Source: Cuneatibacter sp. NSJ-177 (GTDB taxonomy: Bacteria; Bacillota; Clostridia; Lachnospirales; Lachnospiraceae). Taken from it: a DNA stretch of 64,000 bases. The DNA lies in the NCBI RefSeq assembly GCF_022867805.1, contig NZ_JALIFO010000002.1, forward strand, positions 558,001-622,000, read 5' to 3'. Made by a program: the position numbers and the translations under genes. Under the pieces are notes generated by a model. That model was not told where the DNA came from. It saw only the letters and a program-made list of their open reading frames with translations, and did no database searches. Shown piece by piece: positions 50,618 through 58,737 of the stretch; position 1 is the stretch's first letter; each line of letters starts with the position of its first letter.

Positions 50618-51602
50618 CGTTAACCTCCTTTCGATACAGGTTGCACAGGATCCTGTGTTCGTTTTCTTTATATAAGTAAGGGGCTCCCTGCCTGCATTCC
50701 TCCATGCAGTGGGGGCAGCGCGGTCCGAATTTACAGCCTTCCGGCAGATTGGCAGGGTCCGGCATCAGGCCGTCAATGGGATTCAGCCGTTCCGTCTTTT
50801 CATCCAAATTCGGGATGGCGTTAAAAAGCCCGACGGTATAAGGATGATGGACTGCGCCGTTGAAGATATCTTCTGCCGTACCGGCTTCCACAATCTCACC
50901 GGCATACATCACGGCAACTTTATCGCAGGTCTCCGCCACAACGCCCAGGTCATGGGTAATGATGATCATGGATGTTCCCAGCTCACTCTTCAAGGTTTCC
51001 ATCAGCTTCAGAACCTGCGCCTGAATCGTAACGTCCAGGGCCGTGGTGGGTTCGTCCGCAATCAGCAGCTGCGGCGCGCAGGCCAGGGCGATCGCAATCA
51101 CGATACGCTGCTTCATGCCGCCGGAAAACTGATGGGGATACTCTTTTTTCCGCTCCGCGGGTATGCCGACCAGATTGAAGAGTTCATCGACACGTGCATT
51201 TAGCTCTTCCTTGGATTTCCCGGCGGTATTATGGATCTCCAGGGATTCCAGAACCTGATCGCCGACGGTCAGAGCCGGGTTCAGGGCAGTCATGGGATCC
51301 TGGAAGATAATCGATATTTCCGCCCCGCGGACATGGCGCATCTCCGGAATCGTCTTTTCAAACAGATTTTCACCGTGGAACAGGATTTTTCCGCCCAGAA
51401 CACGGCCCGTGCGCTCCGGCAGCAGGCGCAGGATCGTTAACGCCGTCGTGGTCTTCCCGGCGCCGGTTTCCCCCACCAGGCCGATGGTCTCCTTTTCATT
51501 CAAGGAAAAGCTGATCCCATTTACAGCATGGACGGTAGCTTCGTCCGTCTGATAGACGACCTCTAAATTTTCAATTTCCAGTAATGGTTTTTTTTCTTCC
51601 AT
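50601..51602 (-). CDS. Peptide ABC transporter ATPase, DppD type
   Basis: The 333-residue ATPase has Walker A GETGAGKTT, signature QFSGGMKQR, Walker B LLIADEPTTALD and the oligopeptide C-terminal domain with GPRCPHCMEEC. It pairs with the DppF-type ATPase. GGGGGAAC precedes the ATG. Confidence 0.93.
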   Translation of the reverse strand: MEEKKPLLEIENLEVVYQTDEATVHAVNGISFSLNEKETIGLVGETGAGKTTTALTILRLLPERTGRVLGGKILFHGENLFEKTIPEMRHVRGAEISIIFQDPMTALNPALTVGDQVLESLEIHNTAGKSKEELNARVDELFNLVGIPAERKKEYPHQFSGGMKQRIVIAIALACAPQLLIADEPTTALDVTIQAQVLKLMETLKSELGTSMIIITHDLGVVAETCDKVAVMYAGEIVEAGTAEDIFNGAVHHPYTVGLFNAIPNLDEKTERLNPIDGLMPDPANLPEGCKFGPRCPHCMEECRQGAPYLYKENEHRILCNLYRKEVNDEKLG

Positions 51603-51614
51603 TTTGTTCCCCCT

Positions 51615-52508
51615 TTAGTCCTTCAGCTTCGGATCCAGCGCGTCGCGCAGGCCGTCGCCCATCAGATTCATCGACAGCGCCGTAAAGCCAATGGCAAGGC
51701 CCGGGAACAAAACCATGTAGGGATACATCGTCATGTAAGTCCTGGCCTCGTTCAGCATCGCGCCCCATTCCGGAGCGGGAGGCTGGATTCCCATGCCAAC
51801 AAAGCTGATTCCCGCGGCAGAGATAATCGCGCTGCCGACCGCCATGGTTGCCTGTACGATAATAGGTCCGATGGCGTTCGGGAGAACGTGCTTTAAAATA
51901 ATCTGAAAATCGGGGGTCCCGCAGGAATGCGCCGCCTCGATGTAGGTCTGGCCGGTAACGCCTAAAACAGAGGAGCGGATAATTCTACAGTATCGCGGGA
52001 CGCTGGAAATCGTCATGGCCATCAGAACGTTCCCCAGACTGGTTCCGAGAGCAGCCACGATAGCCAGCGCCAGCATCGTGGTGGGGATACACATGATGGA
52101 GTCAAGGACACGCATGACAATCGCATCAAACCGGCCTCCCAGATATCCGCAGACTGCGCCCAGCATCCCGCCCAGGGTCACTCCGATGATGACGGAGCCA
52201 AAGCCCACCAGCAGCGAGTTCCGGGAGCCGTGGACGATACGGGCGAAAAGATCCCGGCCATAATTATCCGTGCCGAACCAGTGGGATGCGGAAGGGCTTT
52301 GCAGGCGCTCCGACGCGACCTGCGTGACGGAGACGTCATAGCTTACGATCACATCAGCCAGGATCGTGACCAGCAGAATGACAGCGAATAAAATCATCCC
52401 AAACAGAGCCAGCTTATTCTTTCTAAAGCGGCGCCAGGTCTCCTGGCTGCGGCTTTTCTTCTTAATTTTTGATTGTCCCGTTTTCAGGACTTCCTTCTCT
52501 TTACTCAT
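51615..52508 (-). CDS. Peptide ABC transporter permease, DppC type
   Basis: The 297-residue membrane protein has the mark FGTDNYGRDLFARIVHGSRN and six helices, with the coupling loop near CGTPDFQIILKHVLPNAIGP. I choose the ATG at 52508 over a GTG six bases earlier, because AAGGGG lies before both and the ATG has better spacing. It forms the channel with the DppB-type subunit upstream. Confidence 0.92.
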   Translation of the reverse strand: MSKEKEVLKTGQSKIKKKSRSQETWRRFRKNKLALFGMILFAVILLVTILADVIVSYDVSVTQVASERLQSPSASHWFGTDNYGRDLFARIVHGSRNSLLVGFGSVIIGVTLGGMLGAVCGYLGGRFDAIVMRVLDSIMCIPTTMLALAIVAALGTSLGNVLMAMTISSVPRYCRIIRSSVLGVTGQTYIEAAHSCGTPDFQIILKHVLPNAIGPIIVQATMAVGSAIISAAGISFVGMGIQPPAPEWGAMLNEARTYMTMYPYMVLFPGLAIGFTALSMNLMGDGLRDALDPKLKD

Positions 52509-52525
52509 AGTCACCCCTTACCTTC

Positions 52526-53458
52526 TCATTTCTTCACGTAGCGGGCCTTGATCTGGGGATCGATGAATCCGTAAAGAATATCGACAACCAGCATGACCAA
52601 GGTATAGCATACTGCAAGAATAACGATTGCGCCCACAACGACAGGAATATCTTTGCTGCGGATCGACGTCAGAATCAAGGTGCCCACACCGTTCAGGGTA
52701 AACACGGTTTCCACCGTAACCGTGCCGCCGAGCAGGGTGCCGAAGTTCATGCCGGCCATGGTAACGACAGGCATCAGCGCATTGCGGAGCGCATGGCGGT
52801 AAATGACAATGCCTTCTTTCTGCCCCTTGGCCCTTGCAGTGCGGACATAGTCCATACGGATGGATTCCAGCAAGGAGGTCCTGGTCATACGCAGCTGAGA
52901 CGCAATAAAGGAGCATGCTGTGGTAAACCAGGGAAGGATATAATGTGCAAAACTGCCGGTTCCGTAAGATGGAAGCCAGCCTAAATTCTGCGCAAAAAGT
53001 ATGACAAGCATCATGCCGATCCAAAACGCCGGGAAGGACGCCAGTATCATCGCAAGCGTCGTGCCCGCGACATCAAAAATACTGTACTGCTTCACCGCCG
53101 CCAAGATCCCAAGCAGAACGCCGACAACGATTCCGATTACGGTCGCGCCGGCCGCCAGGGTTACGGTCACCGGAAAACGAGCCAAAACGGATTCCAAAAC
53201 ACCTTTGCCGGTCACCCAGCTGGTGCCGAGGTCGCCCTGGCAAAGCTGCAATATGTATTTTCCGTAGCGGACCAGGAACGGCTTATCGTAACCCAGCTCG
53301 ACGTTTTTCGCTTCAATCGCTTCTTCCGACGCCATCTGGCCAAGGATAAGCTGGCCAGGGCTGCTCGGCGTCAAATCCAAAATAAAATAAACCACAAACA
53401 CAATAATGAGAATGGTCGGGATCAACGCCAACAAACGTTTTAATACAAATTTTCCCAC
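52526..53458 (-). CDS. Peptide ABC transporter permease, DppB type
   Basis: The 310-residue membrane protein begins VGKFVLKRLLALIPTILIIV and has LTPSSPGQLILGQMASEEA and a coupling loop VRTARAKGQKEGIVIYRHAL. A longer frame from an ATG at 53476 reads through the ribosome site AGGAGG; I choose the GTG at 53458, seven bases after it. The 105-base gap before it holds no clear signal. Confidence 0.9.
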   Translation of the reverse strand: MGKFVLKRLLALIPTILIIVFVVYFILDLTPSSPGQLILGQMASEEAIEAKNVELGYDKPFLVRYGKYILQLCQGDLGTSWVTGKGVLESVLARFPVTVTLAAGATVIGIVVGVLLGILAAVKQYSIFDVAGTTLAMILASFPAFWIGMMLVILFAQNLGWLPSYGTGSFAHYILPWFTTACSFIASQLRMTRTSLLESIRMDYVRTARAKGQKEGIVIYRHALRNALMPVVTMAGMNFGTLLGGTVTVETVFTLNGVGTLILTSIRSKDIPVVVGAIVILAVCYTLVMLVVDILYGFIDPQIKARYVKK

Positions 53459-53563
53459 GTATTTTCCTCCTGACATTCACGCAGCTCATTTCCGGTCCGC
53501 GCCGGGCGGATCCCCAAACAGAGGATTGCCGGGAAAAAGCTTCTTTTGATCGTTCGCTGCGGG

Positions 53564-54709
53564 TTAGACGCCTGCCTGATATTTGATATCACCTTCGCCT
53601 ATGGTGTATACAACGCGCGCTCCCATGTCCGTACCGGGCAGGCCTTTGAACACAGCAAAGTTTGCATCTTTATTCACTTCAATCGATCCGAGGCGGTCCT
53701 GCAGCCCCAATACTCTGGCTGGGTGAATGGTCACCATCTTCAACACGCGAAGAGGATCCGCGCCCTCCCGGACAGCCTGTTCCATGTGGCTTAGCAGAGC
53801 GTCCAGACCCTCCAGAGGAGAGTCAACGGTCAGACAGCACTCCGTCCCCAGCGCATCCAGCTTGGCAACGGCGGACACATCGACAAAACGAGATTCAAAA
53901 AAGGATTTGCGGCCGCCGATAGGTCCATAGACAATTCCGCATCCGCTTTCTGCAATTTCATCGAGATAATTTCCCGCACCCCAGGCGTGCTCGATCGTAA
54001 AGCGGACGCCGTATTTAGTCAGGCACTGAATGGCGGCGGCCATATCATTGTGCGTACAGTGAATACGGGCCGGTATCTCCTTTTTGAGAACCGGGATCGC
54101 CACTTCATACTGTTCGTTGCACTCCACCTGTTCCCCGCGCTCCTTGGCATCCAGGTACGCCTTTGCGTTGGCAAAATACTCTTCCAGGATGAAGGTGACG
54201 CCCATGCGGGAATCCGGTTCCATTCCTTGATTCTGAAACATGCCTTTCGGGTTCTCGCCGAGGGAGAGTTTCAGGCACATATTTCTTTTCAGGCACATCT
54301 CAAAGATGTTGTCGCCCCAGGTTCTGGCCGCAAAGCCGGTGCCGTCGATCACATCGCTGCTGCCGGGAATAACGCCCAGGGTGGTTATGCCGTTTTCCAA
54401 TGCGTAATGGAAAACGGGATTCAACGGATCGGCGCTGTAGATTGCTTCCATCTCAGGGCTGACCGGGTGCGCCGTGTCGGTTCCGTAAAGAAGGCCGGTT
54501 GCCTCACCGTCAGGCCCAAGTCCTGCATGGGAGTGGCTGTCAACCAGACCGGGGAGAAGATTCAGACCGGTCAGATCCAGAACCTCCGCGCCCTCTGCCG
54601 CAAGGTTCTCTCCAATTTTTGTGATCTTCCCGTTCTCACAAAGGACATCGCCAACGAAGGGGGCCTCGTCCGTCTGGGGATAAATCGTCGCGTTTTTCAA
54701 TAATAGCAT
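53564..54709 (-). CDS. Amidohydrolase family metalloenzyme
   Basis: The 381-residue protein has the amidohydrolase features: a small beta-sandwich start, the metal pair His59-x-His61 in VDSHSHAG, His in ARIHCTHND and FTIEHA, and Asp in LTVDSPLEG, with the late MVTIHPARVLGLQDRLGSIE that marks imidazolonepropionase-like or prolidase-like members. It would hydrolyse an imported amide or cyclic compound. GGAGG precedes the ATG. It is directly after a paralogue that lacks the His pair and before the Dpp permease genes. Confidence 0.88.
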   Translation of the reverse strand: MLLLKNATIYPQTDEAPFVGDVLCENGKITKIGENLAAEGAEVLDLTGLNLLPGLVDSHSHAGLGPDGEATGLLYGTDTAHPVSPEMEAIYSADPLNPVFHYALENGITTLGVIPGSSDVIDGTGFAARTWGDNIFEMCLKRNMCLKLSLGENPKGMFQNQGMEPDSRMGVTFILEEYFANAKAYLDAKERGEQVECNEQYEVAIPVLKKEIPARIHCTHNDMAAAIQCLTKYGVRFTIEHAWGAGNYLDEIAESGCGIVYGPIGGRKSFFESRFVDVSAVAKLDALGTECCLTVDSPLEGLDALLSHMEQAVREGADPLRVLKMVTIHPARVLGLQDRLGSIEVNKDANFAVFKGLPGTDMGARVVYTIGEGDIKYQAGV

Positions 54710-54725
54710 GTTTCTGGCCTCCTCT

Positions 54726-55832
54726 TTACGCCTGATAAACCGTCTCGCCGCCGATTACGGTTTCCAAAAGCTTTGCTCCGCATTTTTCCATAGGATTTCC
54801 ATCGTACACGACATAGTCTGCGTCGAGGCCTGCTTTTAAGAGACCGATCCGATCAGAAACGCCGAACAGCTCCGCAGGGTTTGCCGTCAGCATACTGACG
54901 ATAGTTTCGCTGTTCTTGCAGGTCTGCATCAACTTGGATACGTTCCAGAAAAGCATCTCACTTCCCCAGGACATGTCCGGTCCAAGAACTGTGAGGCCAA
55001 ATTTTGTGCCGCTTTCCGCCATAGCGGTCAACTTCGAAAAATCAATTTTGTGCGCCAGCTGTACGGAGCTGCGGGAGGTATCGCCGAGGACGACGGCTGC
55101 GTTTCTCTCCTTGATGGAATCGCATGCCCGGTCCGCCTCGTAGGAAAGCGTCAGGATGATCTTCATATCCGGATAAGGTTTGGTAATCTCAAATAAGCGC
55201 TCCATTTCAGGCGCGTTCTCGCACGCGAAAAGAAGCGGCATCCGCCCGGAGCGGACCGCATCCATCACTTCTCTCGTTCTCTGACTGCGGTAGTCTGCGC
55301 CGTATTCCGTGCGGGCCAGCGCTTCCCTCAGCAGATTCGCCATCGACATCGGCGTCTTCGGGCCGCCCTTTCCCTTAAAGATTCGGATCACTTCGCTGGT
55401 AAAAGATCCTTTCAGCGCCACATCACGGCGAACCGTAATCTTGTTCACATTTTTTCCCACCGTTTTTACAACGGCGCAGGTTCCGCCCAGAACCCCTTCA
55501 TTTCCAGGGGTTACGACCATGCTTGTGATCCCTGCTTGATACAATTTCTGAAAAGAAAGCTCGTCCGGATCCAGGGAGTGCCAGATATCCAGATAAGGAG
55601 TGACCGGATTGGAGTTTTCATTGTAATCCTTTGCAAAATAGGCCATGTCTTGCGTGCCGAGGAAATTGCCGGAATCAATAAAACCGGGAAAAATGTCTTT
55701 TCCTGTCATGTCACGCATGCCGCCGCCGGATAAAGACTTCCCGATTTCTTCGATCTTCCCGTCTGCGATTTTCATGTCGCCCAGAAAGACTTCCCCATTT
55801 CCCACATGGATGATTGCATTTTTCAAAATCAT
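54726..55832 (-). CDS. Amidohydrolase-like protein lacking the HxH metal site
   Basis: The 368-residue protein aligns along its length with the amidohydrolase next to it (DMTGKDIFPGFIDSG..., TSMVVTPGNEGVLGGTCAVV, SMLTANPAELFGVSDRIGLL). The position of HxH reads SGNFLGTQD, and the two later His are replaced as well (LLFACENAPE; ILTLSYEADR). It is therefore unlikely to bind the usual metals. It may be a regulatory or structural partner of the active paralogue, or have another chemistry. The start at 55832 follows a weak ribosome site; the frame to 55877 is open but Arg-rich. It is the first gene of the operon. Confidence 0.85.
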   Translation of the reverse strand: MILKNAIIHVGNGEVFLGDMKIADGKIEEIGKSLSGGGMRDMTGKDIFPGFIDSGNFLGTQDMAYFAKDYNENSNPVTPYLDIWHSLDPDELSFQKLYQAGITSMVVTPGNEGVLGGTCAVVKTVGKNVNKITVRRDVALKGSFTSEVIRIFKGKGGPKTPMSMANLLREALARTEYGADYRSQRTREVMDAVRSGRMPLLFACENAPEMERLFEITKPYPDMKIILTLSYEADRACDSIKERNAAVVLGDTSRSSVQLAHKIDFSKLTAMAESGTKFGLTVLGPDMSWGSEMLFWNVSKLMQTCKNSETIVSMLTANPAELFGVSDRIGLLKAGLDADYVVYDGNPMEKCGAKLLETVIGGETVYQA

Positions 55833-55896
55833 ACCCACTGTTCGCCGCCTTTTGTATCCAGCAGCTCTCCTTTCCACTTTCTATTAAATTATTGGC

Positions 55897-55915
55897 AATA
55901 GAATATCCTATTCTA
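55897..55915. promoter_or_regulatory. Candidate operator of the amidohydrolase-Dpp operon
   Basis: ATAGAATA and TATTCTAT, three bases apart, form a perfect 19-base dyad in the leader of the operon, about 40 bases after the predicted start point. The regulator is unknown. Confidence 0.5.
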
Positions 55916-55944
55916 TGTACTTTTGTGACTTCTTAGTTTTGTGT

Positions 55945-56340
55945 CTATAGTGGTTCCATTTTACAAAAAACTACATTACTTGTCAATATATGACAACAAA
56001 TATCTGAGATACCATCAAAATTATTCGGAAAAATGTATAAAACAGTCTTTTCCTCTTTATTATCCATCGTTAAATTTATAATGATCAGAAACGATAGGCC
56101 TGTTTGCCCCGAAAAGAAGAAAATATCTCTAAACAGGAGAACAGACAACGGCGTTAGGGCCATATAAATGCTCGCGCCCGATAAAGTATGATAGATATGA
56201 CTATCTTTCCCTCTTTCACATTTATAGGCTGAAAAGGGAAATAGTAGATTGATTTTTTCGCCATCTTGCTCTAAAATAAGCCTTATAGCATTGGCTAATT
56301 GCACAAATTCAAGCCCGAATTTTTCACTTTCGACGGACAA
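55945..56340 (-). CDS. Doubtful hypothetical protein
   Basis: A TTG start with AGGAGG five bases upstream opens a 131-residue frame with one or two hydrophobic stretches (YMALTPLSVLLF, LSFLIIINLTM). I know no similar protein. The last 15 codons contain the promoter of the amidohydrolase operon, and the region is AT-rich. It may be a real small gene, a decayed one, or chance. The rest of the 612-base gap holds the promoter, an operator and the GGT leader. Confidence 0.3.
   Translation of the reverse strand: MSVESEKFGLEFVQLANAIRLILEQDGEKINLLFPFSAYKCERGKDSHIYHTLSGASIYMALTPLSVLLFRDIFFFSGQTGLSFLIIINLTMDNKEEKTVLYIFPNNFDGISDICCHILTSNVVFCKMEPL
55958..55986 (-). promoter_or_regulatory. Sigma-A promoter of the amidohydrolase-Dpp operon
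   Basis: A perfect TTGACA (55981-55986), a 17-base spacer and TAAAAT (55958-55963) on the minus strand give a leader of about 120 bases. Confidence 0.8.
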
Positions 56341-56444
56341 TTCCGCCTCCTCGGCTTTTCTCTTTGATTTTTAAAGGGCGGATGGGAGAATGAAATCTTA
56401 TCAATTCAAAATATTTCTAGTCTGTGAGATAAGGAGAGAGCGAT

Positions 56445-58061
56445 ATGATATTACCATTTGACCCCTTAAAGTATTCTTATGCCTCCCGCCGGAGAGTCAT
56501 GTATGCAAAAAACGGCATGGTCTGCACCTCTCAGCCGCTGGCGGCCCAGGCAGGCCTCGCCATTTTACGGCAGGGAGGGAACGCGGCCGACGCCGCTGTA
56601 GCGGCAGCGGCCTGTCTGACCGTGGTGGAGCCAAGCTGCAATGGGATTGGCGGCGATGCTTTTGCTTTGATCTGGATTGAAAAAGAGAAGAAGCTATATG
56701 GACTCAACGGAAGCGGACCGGCACCGATGCTGCTGGACGTCTCCGCTATCCGGGAAAAATATGGCGCCATGCCGAAATATGGCTGGATACCGGTTACCGT
56801 TCCCGGAATTCCATCTGCCTGGGCCACCCTGTCTGGCCAGTATGGAAAGCTGCCGTTTGAAGACCTGATGAAACCTGCCATCCGTTACGCCGAGGAAGGA
56901 TACCCCCTTTCCCCGGTGATCTCCGAACAGTGGGGCCGGGCCTACCGGGAATTTGAGAAAAATTGCCGGGAGGAGAGCCAAGAGTATTGGTTTCGGACAT
57001 TTGCGCCCAAAGGACGGGCTTACCGCGCAGGCGAGATCGTCACCTTGCCGGACCATGGAAAAACGCTTGCGGAAATCGGGCGGACCAAGGCCGAATCCTT
57101 TTACCGAGGCGCGCTGGCGGAGAAAATCGACGCCTGGTCGAGAAAAACCGGCGGCTATCTCCGAAAGGAAGATCTTGCAGCCTATCATGCGGAAGCCGTC
57201 ACTCCCATTGAAACCAACTACCGGGGGTATACCGTCTCTGAGATTCCGCCCAACGGCCATGGCGTGGTCGCGCTGATGGCTTTAAATATTCTAGAAGGAT
57301 TTGAGTTCCACACCCGCGATACCGCAGAGACCATCCACCGGCAGATCGAATCCATGAAACTGGCCTTTGTGGATGGCCAGCGCTATGTCACCGATCCTCG
57401 TCATATGAAGGTGACGGTGGATCAGTTGCTTTCCAGACAGTACGCGGCAGAACGCCGCCGCCTGATTGGAGAAGAGGCCGTGGATCCGGTCTGCGGAGAC
57501 CCGGCCTGCGGCGGCACGGTCTATCTCTGCGCCGCGGACGGGGAGGGCAATATGATTTCTTATATCCAGTCGAATTACATGGGCTTTGGTTCCGCCGTCG
57601 TAATTCCGGAGACGGGCATCGCCATGCAGAACCGCGGCGCCAATTTTTATTTGGATCCGGCCAGCGAAAACTGTGCCGCCCCCGGAAAAAGACCTTATCA
57701 CACCATCATTCCGGGCTTTCTCCTAAAGGACGGCGAGGCCGTTGGTCCCTTCGGCGTGATGGGAGGCTTCATGCAGCCCCAAGGCCATTTGCAGATGGTA
57801 ACAAACCTCGTCGACTTTCACATGAATCCCCAGGAATCCCTGGATGCCCCTCGCTGGCAGTGGGTCGGCGGAAAAAACATCGAGGTGGAGCGGGATTTCC
57901 CGCCTGTGCTTACAGAACAGCTGATGCGGATGGGCCATATTGTCAAGGTGGTGCCGGATGGAAGAACCATGGGATGCGGACAGATTATCTGGAAAAATGA
58001 AGAAGGGGTTCTGGCAGGCGGTTCGGAACCCCGCACGGATGGAATTGCGGCGGCCTATTGA
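56445..58061 (+). CDS. Gamma-glutamyltransferase family protein
   Basis: The 538-residue protein has the family start ASRRRVMYAKNGMVCTSQPL, GGNAADAAVAAAACLTVVEP, IGGDAFALIW and the autoprocessing Thr358 in CGGTVYLCAADGEGN, with late GGFMQPQGHLQM. GGT-type enzymes cleave gamma-glutamyl bonds (for example in glutathione) after self-cleavage before the Thr. No signal peptide is present, so it should stay in the cytoplasm, unlike classical GGT. It is divergent from the amidohydrolase-Dpp operon and convergent with the Crp gene. AAGGAGAGAG precedes the ATG. A gamma-glutamyl peptide imported by the Dpp system is one possible substrate. Confidence 0.92.
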   Translation: MILPFDPLKYSYASRRRVMYAKNGMVCTSQPLAAQAGLAILRQGGNAADAAVAAAACLTVVEPSCNGIGGDAFALIWIEKEKKLYGLNGSGPAPMLLDVSAIREKYGAMPKYGWIPVTVPGIPSAWATLSGQYGKLPFEDLMKPAIRYAEEGYPLSPVISEQWGRAYREFEKNCREESQEYWFRTFAPKGRAYRAGEIVTLPDHGKTLAEIGRTKAESFYRGALAEKIDAWSRKTGGYLRKEDLAAYHAEAVTPIETNYRGYTVSEIPPNGHGVVALMALNILEGFEFHTRDTAETIHRQIESMKLAFVDGQRYVTDPRHMKVTVDQLLSRQYAAERRRLIGEEAVDPVCGDPACGGTVYLCAADGEGNMISYIQSNYMGFGSAVVIPETGIAMQNRGANFYLDPASENCAAPGKRPYHTIIPGFLLKDGEAVGPFGVMGGFMQPQGHLQMVTNLVDFHMNPQESLDAPRWQWVGGKNIEVERDFPPVLTEQLMRMGHIVKVVPDGRTMGCGQIIWKNEEGVLAGGSEPRTDGIAAAY

Positions 58062-58083
58062 CAGGCCGCCGCCGAGGTTTTTA
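58047..58083 (+). terminator. Terminator of the GGT gene
   Basis: GCGGCGGCCT pairs with AGGCCGCCGC across six bases and is followed by TTTTT at 58078-58082. It overlaps the last codons and stop of the gene. Confidence 0.75.
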
Positions 58084-58719
58084 TAAGAACTGTTCCAGGG
58101 ACTGACGGTCCAGCAGGTGCAGCACGTGACCTTCGATCCGAAAGTACCCGGCTTCCTCCATGCGCCGGAGCTCCTGGTTCAGGGAAGAACGGGATACATG
58201 AAGGGTATTGGCCCAGATCGTCTGGGACTTAGGCAGACGAATATATTCATTCTGGGACAGGTTATTCATGCTGAGAAGCCAAAATGAAATTCTCTGCTGG
58301 ATCGTCTGATAATGTAGGCAATTGAGCAGCGTCTGATTTTTCATCCCCCTTTCCGCTGTGTACAGCAGGAAGGAGTACATCATCTCCGGATCTTCCCTCA
58401 GCATACGTTCAAAAACAGAAGTTGCGATCCACGCAACTTCTGTTTTTTTCACAGCCACAAGGGCATACGTATATACTTTTTTTCCGGTGAAATAAAGGAA
58501 CTCTGGAAAAACATCGTCATTTTCAAAATAAGCGCAGCACAGCTCATTCCCGTTAAAGGTATACTTTTCCGCTTTCAGGCAGCCGTCCACAACAATCCCA
58601 AATTCTTTGATGGGATCATGGATCGGATGAATGAGGCTTGCCGTCTTGTACGTAGAAAACCTCAGGTACTTGGCGAAGGTTTCATGGTGAAGGCATTGGC
58701 TGGCAAACGATGTTCTCAA
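58081..58719 (-). CDS. Crp/Fnr family transcriptional regulator
   Basis: The 212-residue protein has an N-terminal cyclic-nucleotide-like barrel (GIVVDGCLKAEKYTFNGNEL) and a C-terminal helix-turn-helix (SQTIWANTLHVSRSSLNQEL). No N-terminal Fnr Cys cluster is obvious. It starts at TTG with AGGAGG seven bases upstream. It is the third gene of the TrxR-propeller/thioredoxin operon, 19 bases behind it, so it probably controls that operon. A palindrome near -45 of the operon is a candidate site. Confidence 0.9.
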   Translation of the reverse strand: MRTSFASQCLHHETFAKYLRFSTYKTASLIHPIHDPIKEFGIVVDGCLKAEKYTFNGNELCCAYFENDDVFPEFLYFTGKKVYTYALVAVKKTEVAWIATSVFERMLREDPEMMYSFLLYTAERGMKNQTLLNCLHYQTIQQRISFWLLSMNNLSQNEYIRLPKSQTIWANTLHVSRSSLNQELRRMEEAGYFRIEGHVLHLLDRQSLEQFL

Positions 58720-58737
58720 CAGAGTCCCTCCTGATAC

